A stretch of 64,000 bases of DNA from Cladorhizidae sp. MBARI D1340-BT2. Lineage: Eukaryota; Porifera; Demospongiae; Poecilosclerida; Cladorhizidae. The position numbers were made by a program, and so were the translations under genes. Below are positions 36,000-47,475 of the stretch, in pieces. Below the pieces are notes generated by a model. That model was given only the letters and a program-made list of their open reading frames with translations, was not told where the DNA came from and did not search any database. Within the stretch, counting starts at the first letter, position 1, and each line of letters opens with the position of its first letter. The stretch covers positions 18,941,909-19,005,908 of the forward strand of contig JAQNBH010000011.1 of the NCBI GenBank assembly GCA_028752905.1, written 5' to 3'.

Positions 36000-36153
36000 T
36001 TAATAGAGTAGAAGCAGTTTCATAATGATAATTTTGCCAAGAATGAGCTATTTCAGACAGATTTTTCTCAAAACACTCGTATTGGCTCTATTTTTTTTTA
36101 TAACAAAAATATATCCTTGGGGGAAAAGTTACTAACAAAATGTTTTTAACCTT

Positions 36154-36261
36154 CTTGTTCTCTTGCAAGAAGGGTGAGTTCAGATTATTATACCAGAAGT
36201 AAGACATCTTGTTCTCTTGCAAGAAGGGTGAGTTCAGATTACCATACCAGAAGTAAGGAGG
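36154..36261 (+). repeat. 54-bp tandem duplication with hairpin
   Basis: Two copies of a unit beginning CTTGTTCTCTTGCAAGAAGG, at 36154 and 36208. Just upstream, CCTTCTTG pairs with CAAGAAGG across an 8-base loop (36150-36173). The second copy keeps a shorter version of the stem. Function unknown. Confidence 0.7.
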
Positions 36262-36688
36262 TAAGCTTTGTATTAGATAATACCCTTATTAAAAATAAAT
36301 TTCCGATAACAATCATCATTTGATATCGAGCCAATGGGAGAAGTGGAGCACCATTGAAGTTAAGGCGATGCGAAGATGATGTGATAGTGATTTCATACTT
36401 AGATGTATTAGTGGCCTGATCATCTTGGTGCATTTGTGTTTGTAACTGCAAGTGTTGAGATGCTGCCTTGAGACCTAGTGCTCCAGTACTAACAGAATTT
36501 ATATAAATTATCTGAAAAATGAAATGTTTTGTTGTGTGAAATTCTGAAGTTCAGAAATTAACACTATATTCAGAAGAATACAAAATATTATAAAAGTTTA
36601 TTCTAAGCAATCTGCAAGAAGAAGAAGAAGAAACATCAAGGAAGGAAGTCATCCAGACCATTAGCAAGACTTTAGCTATTCCTCCTTG
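36262..36688. other. Unassigned stretch
   Basis: No gene recognised. A short GAA-rich run lies near 36616-36632. Confidence 0.3.
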
Positions 36689-36689
36689 T

Positions 36690-37183
36690 GAGATGTTGCA
36701 CAGAATCCTCCAAACTTCTCAAACTGGCCACCAAAAGAGTTCTAATCATAAATGTGGCCAATGTTGGACTATCATGGTGCAAGTATGGCCAATTGTACTT
36801 ATCATGGTGCGAGTGTTTTCAACATCTGGTAAGCAATGTGGTGGGAGGGAAAACTGCAAAAACTTCAGCAATAAGATGCCCAGGATAAAATCTCACTATA
36901 TGTGCGGAGGTGATGGGGGGGATTTTTTTCCACGGTTTTGAATTTTCACACTATTTGTCATAACTTTTTGGTTCTCCATTTCTTGTAAGTTATTTTGAGG
37001 ACAACTGTAGTGCATTTGCTGCTCTTTCTAAATCTATAGGTTTGTGCATAGCTACTTCCTAGGTCAAGATAATTATGGTAACTTGATTGACTCATTTCTC
37101 TGCGCTTTGAAGTTGAGCTTACCCACTTTACTGTGGAAAATGCATTGACAGAATCAACAAATCATGTCACAAGGTGCATGTCC
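36690..37183 (+). repeat. 0.5-kb dispersed repeat, copy 1
   Basis: Matches 44148-44669 in direct orientation at roughly 90% identity by eye. Shared blocks include CCTCCAAACTTCTCAAACTG, ACTATCATGGTGC, CATCTGGTAAGCAATGTGGT, TTTGTCATAACTTTTTGGTT and TTGACAGAATCAACAAATCA. A short plus frame (36688-36888) is shared by both copies, but no known domain is visible. It could be a SINE-like or other non-autonomous element; no terminal repeats or A tail were recognised. Confidence 0.85.
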
Positions 37184-37486
37184 TTGATGGTGAGCTAGGT
37201 CAGAGCATCATCTTTAGAGGGATGAGGTAAATGTCATTGTAACTCTAATGATGCAATGTCATGGGGATGCAATGTCATGGGTCAAAAAAAAAAATTTTTT
37301 TTTTGTCCTGGATGGATAACAAATGCCAATCTCAATAGGTTGGTTTCTTTGCTAGTTAAAATAATTTTAATTTTGTAAGTTGGATCTGCCTTGAATCCAG
37401 TTTGGAGTTAATGCTCCAGGATTTTTGGCCTTGTATGACAGATTTACATGTATTATTATTCCAATATTATTATTTCTTTGTTTTAG

Positions 37487-37568
37487 AGATGATTGCTGTC
37501 CCTTCTGCTGTAGTGCTGATCATCATTGCAGCCATTTTGATATTGTTTATTGTGATATTTAAAATGTG
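37487..37568 (+). CDS. Candidate exon: transmembrane helix of a single-pass membrane protein
   Basis: A strong acceptor (ATTTCTTTGTTTTAG, ending at 37486) opens a frame encoding MIAVPSAVVLIIIAAILILF followed by IVIFKMW: one hydrophobic helix of about 22 residues, then a basic Lys. A GT at 37569 (or 37566) ends it in phase 2. The next segment, at 41347-41387, needs exactly that phase, and the one after (41978-42246) follows in phase. The joined product would be transmembrane helix, basic juxtamembrane segment, acidic tail. The donor is only a moderate match. Upstream extracellular exons were not found. Not identified as any known family. Confidence 0.4.
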
Positions 37569-39904
37569 GTACGAAATATTTAGTATACCATCCCAAATAC
37601 GACTACTGTACAGTTTTATTGAGCTTCTCCTAGGCATTCCATTACTGACATTGTGTCATTCCATAATGTTGCAATGAAATTGTAAGCCAGAAATGCAATG
37701 AAATGGATATGAAGCATGCAAGAGTAGGATTTGGTTTAATACTTACATCCATTGTATTGTGTCGGACCAAGAATCTAGCACAGGATGAATTGCTCTGTGA
37801 GCTATTTAGTTTCCAAATACTCTATAGGAATTGTAGACATGTGGGTGGGACTCATTGGAACTGTGAGGAACTTACCCTGTTTGTAGACAGGTATCTGCTT
37901 AAACATACAGTAATGTTATGCAAACAAGGTATAGGTGTTCTACAGATATCTAACAGTTTGAGGGCAATTTTGAAACCAGGTGCTGGGTGTATCCATAGTC
38001 TTTGGTTGCAGTGGTAGCTAGAGTTTGAGAACTGTAATAGTGACTAATAGCACATTATGAAGCCTGCTGGGAATGCAACACAAGAATTGGAATGCATTCA
38101 GGCCTTCGGTAATAATGCCAGAATAGTTTTTAGATGCCACAACATAGAGTTTCTACATTGCTACATAATAGATACATTAAATGTTTGTCACGAGTCATTA
38201 AACTTGCAATAAAATAACACATTGGCAAGTATTTACTGGTTGTCATGGAAGTCAATTTATAGACTAAAATGTAGTCCATTCAGTTGACATCATACGATTT
38301 TATATCTTCCATATTCTTCGGAGTATAAGTAGTACCTACTAATATGCAGAGATTTTGTTGGTTGATTTGTATGCATATGTGCTGCATGAATGTTGGGCAG
38401 TAGAGGTACACTTCTATTCAAGGAATAAAAAAGTTATCCCCTTAGAGGATTTGCGACAGCCTCCTTCTACATTGTAGTTGGGGAACTCCACAAACAAACA
38501 GCAGAGAAGAAGAATGACTAATGACTCGTAGCATTAGTAAAATACTTTATCCAACTTTTAACTTCTTGTACGCTCTAAAAGTCAGCACACACCATATTTT
38601 ATTATTATTGTTATCTTTTTGCTATCAGAATTGGCTCCTTAGTAGTGGATCAGCTACAATCTCTTTCAAGTTCTCAGTAACAAATGCGCAAGAGAACTAA
38701 ACAGCAGAAAATACTGTCTTGATGATCCTTGCCCACATTTTACACAAATATAACATGCATTGGGGAAAATTTGGAGCCTTCTGCAGCTGCTACTAAAATT
38801 GTTTTGATTGTAAGCAAGATAACTGAGATAGAAGATACATACATAGCTAGATATATACCTAGATAAATAGCTAGATACATACCTAGATACAAAGCTAGAT
38901 CTTGAAGATATATTTAAAGGTTTTTAATTTTTTTAAAGTGAAGTCTGCTAGTTTAAAAGATCTCAAAACACATTTGAAGAAACTAATAGAGGCTGAAATT
39001 ACTCTTTGAGCTACTAAAGAGGTCAACATGAGTTTTGGCCGAGTATGAATTTTTTTTTTAATGGTTTGTCTGGCTGCCATTTTAAAAAGTGGGTAGAGCT
39101 TGATGATACTTCCTAGAAATATTGCAAGAATTTTCCCCCACTATTAAACGAGATAACTTTGCTTGTCATTAACACTACAACTCCACCTCCTCCCCACAAT
39201 GGGCCACCCATCAAGACCAAGATAACAGACCAAGTAATTAAGGCCTACAAATGCAAATGTAGGTTCATGATGAGGCAATCTGTTCCATTGCACTACATGG
39301 TTCAAAATATAATATTCCCTAAACAAGATTGAGCTTTGTCTTAATTCCACCATCAATGGAGAGCAAATAGCTACAGTTAGTACCACACACATCAACAGCA
39401 ATCACAATTGAGTTACATCTGGAACCCAGTAACAAAACGAATGGACTATAAGCTGCCTATATTTGCTAGCAAACTACGAACACAGCCTCTGGAATAAATT
39501 GTTTCATAAACTGAACCTTGATCCAAGCAGCAAACATGGAAATGGTATCTTCTCCCATTCCAAACAAGTCAAGCAGAGCTCATGTCAATTATGTTATGGC
39601 CTTCACATAGCGGAACCTTCCCATAGTGTCCCCCGGTGGCAGAGAGGTTTTGGGTATATAGTTAGAGTTTTAAGGCACTTAAATCTTTCAACCACATGAC
39701 TTGGAAAAATTGGTAAGTTAAATCGTCGTTGCCAAGCTATGGAACACATACAATAGAAAAATATAAACTTGAAGATTTGTATCTGATTTTCATCAATTTT
39801 AATATTCAAGTGTAATGTATGAGATGATAATTAGAACATTCTGATGATACTGACATTCTTCGCATTGAAAATCTGAAATAAATAACAATAACCTTCTCAA
39901 TAAT
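37569..39904. other. Putative intron 1 of the membrane-protein candidate; no element recognised
   Basis: Mostly unassigned. A frame at 37703-38017 has no recognisable domain. Near 38825-38902 there is a short degenerate tandem repeat of TAGATA/CTAGATACATAC type. Poly-T and A runs lie near 38920-39060. Confidence 0.3.
38825..38902 (+). repeat. Short degenerate tandem repeat (CTAGATA-type)
   Basis: About five units of 14-18 bp containing AGCTAGATA or CCTAGATA with ACATAC linkers. Confidence 0.7.
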
Positions 39905-40050
39905 GAAATTGAAATATACTCTCTCGACATTTCCACTAGATGCTCTAGCAGGAATGATGAGATGCTAAGACTTGTGTGAGCCTGTTATCCACCATATGAT
40001 ACAAGCCACACCCTGACACATGCATCCAGCATGAGAACCAGATCTGGAAA
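39905..40050 (-). repeat. Hammerhead-containing dispersed repeat, copy C (core deleted)
   Basis: Minus strand: CCT is followed directly by GCTAGAGCATCTAGT and GGAAATGTCGAGAG. Compared with copy B, about 8 bases including most of the CTGATGA core are gone, and CGAAAC has become GGAAAT. The GAGCCTGTTAT block and the AT-rich right flank with AATAAATAAATATTATT are kept. It cannot be an active ribozyme. Confidence 0.65.
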
Positions 40051-41346
40051 AAATAGTAAAGATAATAGCAATTATAAATGAAATATTATAACATTTCAAA
40101 AGAATCAATAAATAAATATTATTAACTAAAAAGACATGCTTGACATGCTTGATATAACTAAGTTTATCTAGTATTTATATCTGTTCATCCTACATTCATA
40201 GTTGAACAACTCAATAGCAGCAACACTGTTACAATTTTAAAACTATTTTAAGCAGCAGATAATGGCTTCAATTAAAAAAAACAGGAACAAGGGTTTGACT
40301 ATCATTTGCACTCAAAACAATTCTTGTGGTCTGCTTCCAATGAATTGCTTTGGTTATGGTTAGTGTGCCGCTCTCTGTAATCATTTTGGAAAACCTCCCT
40401 GCAGTTGGTTTCTAGACATTTTACTTTTATATATGTTTCTGATTTAGCCATGAGTTGGATTTGCGACTGCCGAGAGGTTTATAAACACACATGCTTGTTC
40501 TAAAAGGAAATGGTGATATAATGTTCCCAGGGAGAAAAACCCAATGTTGGGTCCTAGATAATGCTGCTGGCCCACTACTCTAGACAAACAAACAACCAGT
40601 TCTCTATTACAACTAGTTCTCTCTACAACCACGGGTGCACAAGGGAGAGGAGAATGTTATGTTGGTCAGTTATATTTGGGGGGTTTCAAATTATGCTTGT
40701 AATTTTTTCTCCTCTTCTTCCCCGATGATGGGCCTCCATCAGGTCCTGATGGGGCTTCTAGCCATCCCATTGTGCTGCCAGAATTGGGAAGTGACTCATG
40801 AAAACTTATAGATGCATGTGCACCTACCTAGATTTAACTCAAACCACTAATGATGTAGTTCAAGACAATGCATTTGAAACGTATTGGACAAATTATGGAG
40901 TATGTACGGGCTTAATTTGTTTGGATTCAGATGCAAGTGGGGAGGAGAATACAACTTACAGCAAGAATGATATTAGTTTGATCAAATCAACAGTAGGTGT
41001 GGTCCCAACTAGCACATGCTATAATTATTATTAATTTCTATGAGCCAGATGAGCAAGAAGGGAAATCTGAGTAAAGAGAATAATTCTATTGCTCAGCTGT
41101 ACCATAGATTTCCCCCCCTTAAATAGAAGAGGAAATTTGTAGCTGCCACAGTGACCTCCTGTACTCTGCAATCATTACCCACAATAGTATATAAAGACTT
41201 ACTAGATTTGCATGAATATTTCTGTTCACATTAAGAATTTGATGCTATATACAGCAAAAATAAACCAGCAAACTTACTTGTCAGTTTATCTGTTTCTGTG
41301 ATTGCTGCTGCTTTTCTGACTGTTTTCTTCTTATTCTCATTGACAG
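40051..41346. other. Unassigned stretch within the candidate gene; one cysteine-rich open segment
   Basis: At 40798-41034 a frame after an ACTTATAG acceptor-like site encodes CMCTYLDLTQTTND, then ETYWTNYGVCTGLICLDSD. It has four cysteines and looks protein-like, but no donor leaves it in the phase needed by the next candidate exon, so I do not join it to the gene model. The rest is unassigned. Confidence 0.3.
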
Positions 41347-41387
41347 GAGCACATCAACCAACAAGCATAATTTGATCTTCATACGAG
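41347..41387 (+). CDS. Candidate 41-bp exon: juxtamembrane segment
   Basis: A long pyrimidine tract and CAG (TTCTTCTTATTCTCATTGACAG-type acceptor ending at 41346) precede it, and a GTGTGAGT donor follows at 41388. In the frame set by phase 2 entry it encodes STSTNKHNLIFIR and leaves in phase 1. The following candidate exon completes that codon as Glu. Lys, His and Arg next to a membrane helix fit the inner-membrane positive-charge pattern. The splice signals here are the strongest of the three segments. Confidence 0.4.
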
Positions 41388-41703
41388 GTGTGAGTTTTAC
41401 AATTTACATTAGAATGTTAGCTCTCACTAAATATATTGTGGAGGCTAATCAACATTGTTGGTCAGACTTCATTGCTCTTTTATTTTTCTGATTTATACTC
41501 GTGTGTATTCCAGAACCATATTATATTATATATTACCATAGAACTATGTCTATTATATATTATAGTGAAACCCTCAATTTGGGGAACATCTACAATCTGT
41601 AATCCCTCTTTACATGCGGTCTACAATGTAACAGTTACATGTATTTGTAATGGTGCAGCTGGAGCCAATGGGGCACTGCAGGCATACATGCTGTACTTTA
41701 TCA

Positions 41704-41797
41704 CTAATTCAGGGATTAAGAGTTTTGATCTATATAAACCAATACCATGTGTGATATATTATTATTAATTCAGGGATTAAGAGTTTTGATCTATATA
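41704..41797 (+). repeat. 31-bp direct repeat pair
   Basis: TAATTCAGGGATTAAGAGTT plus 11 further bases occurs at about 41704 and again at about 41766, separated by 31 bases. A local duplication. Confidence 0.7.
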
Positions 41798-41977
41798 GTG
41801 AGGGGACCCATACCATACATATTCTTTGGAAGTTGATTGGGATATTGATGAAACCTCTGGATAAAGTTTCCATGTTTTGAGTAACAGTCTCAAGTCAATT
41901 TGGCAGACATGCATAATGTTGGTTGTGTCATTGTACACCACTTACCATTCTCTCTCCCCTAAATATTTTGGCTCAAG

Positions 41978-42246
41978 AAGAAGTGATAAAATTAACTCAG
42001 TCCTCTGATGGCAACTCAAGTAACTGTAAGAAGGATGAAGTTGTTGAGGACACACATTCACATTCTGATAGTGCAATGCCTAATCAGAATCTTGATATTA
42101 TGAATGATCAATACGAGTGTTTTTCTGTGAACTTGGATCAGTCAGAAGAGCCGACTACTTCAATGAACTGTGAAGGCAAGGAGGATACAGCAGCTTATAC
42201 ATGTATGTGCAAGGGACATTTGCAGCAGTTAATGACCGGTGGATGA
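41978..42246 (+). CDS. Candidate last exon: acidic cytoplasmic tail
   Basis: Follows a TCTCTCTCCCC...CTCAAG acceptor (AG at 41976-41977; an alternative three bases downstream keeps the frame). It encodes about 89 residues, beginning EEVIKLTQSSDGNSSNCKKD and ending TCMCKGHLQQLMTGG before TGA at 42244-42246. The tail is rich in Glu, Asp, Ser and Thr and contains DQYECFSV, a YxxF-type tyrosine motif as used for endocytic sorting or phosphorylation. The composition is clearly more protein-like than neighbouring frames. Family unknown. No AATAAA was noted immediately downstream. Confidence 0.4.
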
Positions 42247-44147
42247 TATCATTTCTTGCCGAGAGAAAGATAATTACAGACTGAGTCTATTCATGACTGT
42301 TGCCTGAATATGTTGCTCTACTGACCGGGCCACTTCCTTTTTCAGTTTGAAACGTTCTTGGTGGCATGATGACTAGAGTTTCCAATATCATGCAACTCCT
42401 TGTCTCAACTTTGACAGTGATTCATGGAAATCCGTGTTTTCTGTTTTCGATAACAGTCATAATTCTGCCATAGTTGATTCAATTTAATTTTGTTTGATGT
42501 CATTTGAGAGCTCTTCTAGCGTTCTCTGATAGGAGGAAGTTAGATTTTTAGTTACTGTAGGCAATACCAAGCTATGGTCATTAGAAGAAGTGCTTTTGTG
42601 TCTTAATTGGCTTTTGAGGGTACCATGATTTAATTATCTGGGCTCGAGGAACCAATTCCATTCTGCTCAAATGCTGGCAGCCTCAGAATCAATTTGAGCC
42701 TTTGATCCCACCACAGTGGGAAGCTATGACTGTTTCCACAGATGAGGTGCATTTTTAAGTGACCTTGATGTTGCTACGTAACTGTATCTTCTAAGAAAAT
42801 GTGCCGATGTAGATATTCAACATATCAGTGTGGAGCACACAGAATAAGGAATAAGTAACAATATGGTATAAAAATGACCTATACTGAAGTAAGGAAAAAG
42901 TTACGGTGTTAGCTTGTGGCTTGGCCCGTTCAGTTAGACAACTTCTGCTGGTCTCAGGCAGTTGTTATGTACCAGGACTGCTGCCTTGCCCACTCTGTGT
43001 GTCTGCCATCTGATGCCAGGCATGCTGCTCAGCCCATGTGGTTGTGGTTAGGCTCCCGCCGATGCATGCATGTCCTGATGTCCAACACATTGTGTTCATG
43101 GGTGGTCACCCATTTGGTGCATTGGGTTAGCATGCTACATGTGCCTTGCAGAGGTACATATATGCACGATCTGCCTCCTAGTGCAATGGGTTGGTACAAG
43201 GCTGTTGCATTGAGTTTTACTTGGCTTGCTGTCTGGCTCATCGAGTACTGTGGCTTATTGCATGGAGCATTACCTATTTGCACACTTACTTCCTGGCTAG
43301 TTGGGTTAAGGCACTGCATGTCATGGGCTTATAGTTTATCTAGGCCAATCTGCCACTGCCTGCATATGAGCATGGTAAAACTTCATCACTGCCACTTGCC
43401 TTTGGTGGTGATTGTGCAGCTAACCATCTAACGACAGTCCTAAACCACCACATGATAATTTAGCTAATTCCGCGAGACAATACTGCTTTAAAGTTACAAT
43501 TGCACAAATCTAAACCGCCTACAGGTTACTGGGGACAATCAATTCTGGTTAAGTTATCAAACAATACGAGAGAATTAAAATCTGCTTTTCTCAATTTTGC
43601 CCAAACAGAAACAAAGTTCCTTCGATCAAGGACAGATTCCAAGAGCCAGGTAATTGGCTAACCCTCTAAAAATAGTTTGACATGGTAAGGGTACTGAGAC
43701 TACCACTGAGAGTAAGGAAGAGGTGGAATTTAGCATCAGCCATAAACAACCTTGTAAGGGAAGAAGCTGATGCTGATGCTACATCAGGGAAGCCTAGCCA
43801 TTGCTCCTCGAGACAGAAGTCCATGATCCCCGAATATGCCATGGCAGGCCAAGCAAATTTGGAGTTGATATACTTTGCTTGATGTCTAGCTCAGTGAATA
43901 GGTATGTGGATATTGCTGACTGTTAATTTGGTGGCTGGCAGCCTACTCTTATCACATAGGTCGATTGTCTGGCTTGATTCTTGGCATGTGAGGCTTGCTT
44001 ACTGGGTAGCACATGGGATGGTATATATGGCTAACTTTCTTTGCCATGCAGTTTCATACATGGTTAATGGCTTAGAAAATTAGAAACATACATACTTGTT
44101 GCTTGGCTTGGCTTAGCTTGGCTTGGTAGTTCATACAGTTGCACTGT
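42247..44147. other. Unassigned stretch downstream of the candidate gene
   Basis: No element recognised. A 171-codon plus frame (42916-43431, starting at GTG) is low-complexity in flavour (TGG, TGC, CAT codons throughout). It has no domain I recognise and no splice context, so it is not annotated as a gene. Confidence 0.3.
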
Positions 44148-44669
44148 GGTTTGTTGCATAGAGTCCTCCAAACTTCTCAAACTGGCCACCAAAAGAGTTC
44201 TATTCATAACTATGGCCAATGTTGGACTATCATGGTGCACGTATGGCCAATTATACTTATCATGGTGCGAGTGTTGTCAACATCTGGTAAGCAATGTGGT
44301 GGGAGGGAAAACTGCTAAAACCAGTCAGCACTAAGATTCTAACAGGATAAAATCTCACCATAATTATGTGAGGAGGATGAGGAGGGGATTTTTCCACGGT
44401 TTTGAATTTTCACACTATTTGTCATAACTTTTTGGTTCTCCATTTCTTGTAAGTTATTTTGAGGACAACTGTAGTGCATTTGCTGCTCTTTCTAAATCTA
44501 AAGGTTTGTGCATAGCTACTTCCTAGGTCAAGATATGGTAACTTGATTGCCTCACTTCTCTGTGCTTTGAAGTTGAGCTTCATGACTTTCCCACTTTACT
44601 GGTTGGCACAACCACTGATGTAAAAATACATTGACAGAATCAACAAATCATCTGTCACAAGGTGCATGC
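44148..44669 (+). repeat. 0.5-kb dispersed repeat, copy 2
   Basis: Partner of 36690-37183. It differs by scattered substitutions and small indels, including about 20 extra bases near 44600 and a shorter G/T run near 44385. This pair is separate from the 47-kb segmental duplication and is clearly older. Confidence 0.85.
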
Positions 44670-44867
44670 CAGAATCATTGAATTGTTAAGCTACTGTCTG
44701 CCTGGCTAGGCCTTGGCATATTATGATGGCATAAATTTGAGCATAATAGCTCTCCTTTCCATTTGAGCAAAATATTTGGGCATAATGAGACTCAACAAAT
44801 GTGCTCAACAAATGTGATTATTACAAAACATAATTATTACAGTTTTAAGAATTGTTAAACTCTAGCA

Positions 44868-45355
44868 TTACTCCCACTCAACGTAGTCGTGAAGCGCAGA
44901 TTGCTGAGATTGTGTAAAATGTCTCTCCAAAATTGAAAAAACACTTTCAGCTGATGCTGATGATGGCTGAATCAAAATGACTTTGCTGAATCCCTGACTC
45001 CACTATGGCAATGTTCCTTTATTATGCTCCTACCATTCCAAAGGGATCACTTCCATTGCAGTACCATTAGCTAACTAAGATGGTAGTTCTAGCTTCAAAT
45101 CATTAATGAGTTCATCTCTGAAGAAAGGCAATGCCTTCAATGTGTCTACTGAAGCAGCAGTGACCTTCCCTGGATTGAAAAAGCGAGCACTCTTAAATGC
45201 ATCCATAATAGGTGTAAAATCCTGAAAAACTTCACTTCAAAGTAATGGAAACCCCTTTGTACACAGTTGCCAGCGCAGCTCATCCAGTACTGCTCCGGCT
45301 GCAGTGCAGTAGCAATCTATTTGCAACAGCAGCCGGTGACGTACTTGAATTGAAT
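44868..45355 (-). pseudogene. hAT transposase C-terminal region, broken
   Basis: One minus-strand frame carries, in order, RHRLLLQIDCYCTAAG; TPIMDAFKSARFFNPGKV; DTLKALPFFRDELINDLKLE; a degraded W-rich block (IPLEW, a stop, EHNKGTLP, a stop, WSQGFSKV); and ILIQPSSASAESVFSILERH with ALHDYVE. The last block is the hAT dimerisation domain, where the family usually has QPSSAAAERVFSLL and LEDYIE. At least four in-frame stops, with no frameshift, break it. The upstream DDE catalytic region and zinc finger are not in view. The relic lies right of the second 0.5-kb repeat. Confidence 0.85.
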
Positions 45356-45934
45356 TGCAGCAGTCTCGCCTAGAGCAACAGTATCTGTGTCAGTCTCAGA
45401 CACTGGTAGTGAAACAGAAGCCATGAAACCCCTGTGCATATATTTAACTCAGTCAGCTGTTTGTTTTGGCCACATGGTAGATCACATGACAAGGTCAAAG
45501 GTTAGTTTGCATGAGCATAATGGTTATATTGAGAGCATAATGATAAGGACTAGGAAGCATAATAATATCCTTCTCAGAGCATAGGAGCATAGCTAAAAAT
45601 TTTAGCATAATGTGCCAAGGCCTATGTCTGGCTCTATAGTTTTGGTAGATGGCTTGCTGGTTGGAGTGGCAGGTAAATGTTCTAGGCCAGTGCCTTAGTC
45701 CATGAAGCATGTCTCTACAACACAAATCTAAATAATTTTCCTCCTAGGGTAGCCAATAAAGTTACATACTGCTGGTTGGTCCAGGTCACAGTTACACAAG
45801 GTAAGCCTGCCTCACAATGGCTAAAGGGTGCTTGGCTGTAGGCATCTGGTACGCATGACTTGCAGTCAATCACTTGCAACTGAATACATGACTTCTTGCA
45901 TGGCATATTGGCTGACTGGATGCCTGACTCTCAA
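45356..45934. other. Unassigned stretch
   Basis: No gene recognised. The words GAGCATAATG and AGCATAATAAT recur around 45514-45612, and a similar GAGCATAATAG occurs near 44740, to the left of the hAT relic. Confidence 0.3.
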
Positions 45935-46897
45935 CACAACCATAGTTAACTGACAGTATGGCTCTCAACAAAGCCATAGTTGACTAACAGTGTGGCTCTC
46001 AACACAGCCATAGTTGACTGACAGTGTGGCTCTCAACACAGCCATAGTTGACTGACAATATGGCTCTCAACACAGCCATAGTTGTTGACTGACAGTATCG
46101 CTCTCAACACAGCCATAGTTGACTGACAGTATGGCTCTCAACATAGCCATAGTTGACTGACTCTCAACACAGCCATAGTTGACTAACAGTATGGCTCTCA
46201 ACACAGCCATAGTTGGCTGACAATATGGCTCTAAACATAGCCATAGTTGACTGACAGTATGGCTCTCAACACAGCCATAGTTGACTGACAGTATGGCTCT
46301 CAACACAGCCATAGTTAACTAACAGTATGGCTCTCAACACAGCCATAGTTGACTTCAGTATGGCTCTCAACACAGCCATAGTTGACTGACAGTGGCTCTC
46401 AACACAGCAATAGTTGACTAGCTCTCAACACAGCCATAGTTGACTACAGTATGGCTCTCAACGCTCTCAACACAGCCATAGTTGACTGACAGTATGGCTC
46501 TCAACACAGCAATAGTTGACTAGCTCTCAACACAGCCATAGTTGACTACAGTATGGCTCTCAACACAGCCATAGTTGACTGACAGTATGGCTCTCAACAC
46601 AGCCATAGTTGACTACAATATGGCTCTCAACATAGCCATAGTTGACTGACAGTATGGCTCTCAACATAGCCATAGTTGACTAACAGTATGGCTCTCAACA
46701 CAGCCATAGTTGACTGACTGTATGGCTCTCAACACAGCCATAGTTGACTACAACACAGCCATAGTTGACTGACAATATGACTCTCAACATAGCCATAGTT
46801 GACTGACAGTGTGGCTCTCAACACTGACGTATGGCTCTCAACATAGCCATAGTTGACTGACAATATGGCTCTCAACACAGCCATAGTTGACTGACCG
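45935..46897 (+). repeat. 34-bp minisatellite; each unit holds a hairpin
   Basis: About 27 units of some 34 bp, with truncated ones. Each full unit contains TATGGCT-CTCAACAC-AGCCATA, a perfect 7-bp inverted repeat around an 8-base loop. The spacer GTTGACTGACAG separates hairpins. The loop varies (ACACA, ACATA), while both stem arms are mostly kept. Units 25-31 bp long arise by loss of the spacer or one arm. A 34-bp period shifts the frame every unit, so it is not coding. Confidence 0.9.
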
Positions 46898-47475
46898 CTT
46901 GATTATAATATTACATAGAGAATTGAAACTAGACGAGAAAAAAGTTACTATCATTTGTCAATAAAAAGCAAACAGAATGTAGATAACATTTAGAGGACCC
47001 TTTACCATGAAAAACCATGTACATTTGGTGTTCATAATTTGAGGTTCTTCTGTACGCTAATCCTTGCTTTTCTCCCTATTCTTGGCAAGTCAATCCTATA
47101 CAGTTAAAAAAATATTGTTGTTGGAGAGAGCAAGAGGTCTATATAAGGTATATAGAAAGTGATATTCACACAACCTCACTCACTCCCAAACCACCAAAAA
47201 TATTGTATAAGACTCTAATATACATAATACATCTTATTTAAGAGTGGGAATATGGCTAATAATCAGACCAAATGTGGCCATTTTATGACCAGACAAATAC
47301 ACGTGCACATATATATCCAATAGGAGAGCACCTGTCCGAACATCTCTTACATAAACACACTGGTATCCAAACACATTCGCGGAAATGCAGGCTACATTCA
47401 GTCTACTTTTTCATTTTACAGGAACAATTCCTTTGTGCACGCACACAATAAATATTTACCATTCACCTAACATGC
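46898..47475. other. Unassigned stretch up to the second duplication copy
   Basis: Nothing recognised. The duplication boundary lies at or before 47476 and cannot be placed more exactly from this window. Confidence 0.3.

Larger units (their letters stand above)
31504..36110. repeat. Degenerate satellite array, monomer about 165 bp
   Basis: About 27 monomers, anchored by the recurring AGAGTAGAAACAGTTC motif. Each full monomer also has ATTTCTCACCAAAAGAC, ATAATGTTGAAAAGGAAGC, TTGACAAGAATGAGCGATTT and CGTCCCAATTGGAGCAAAAT blocks. Monomer length varies from about 70 to 190 bp through internal deletions, and divergence between neighbours is high, so the array is old. It starts right at the end of the AAT tract and is interrupted by a piggyBac-like element at 35368-35999. 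No coding potential. Confidence 0.9.

Noticed and set aside
40798..41034. Cysteine-containing open segment as an extra exon of the membrane-protein candidate
   Set aside because: The acceptor is weak and no donor gives the phase required by the 41347-41387 exon. Noted but not joined.
42916..43431. 171-codon plus frame
   Set aside because: Starts at GTG, has a Trp/Cys/His/Leu-rich low-complexity composition, and shows no domain or splice sites.
43885..43940. SINE-like A-box (TAGCTCAGTGAATAGGT)
   Set aside because: No matching B-box or tail, and only one copy noticed.
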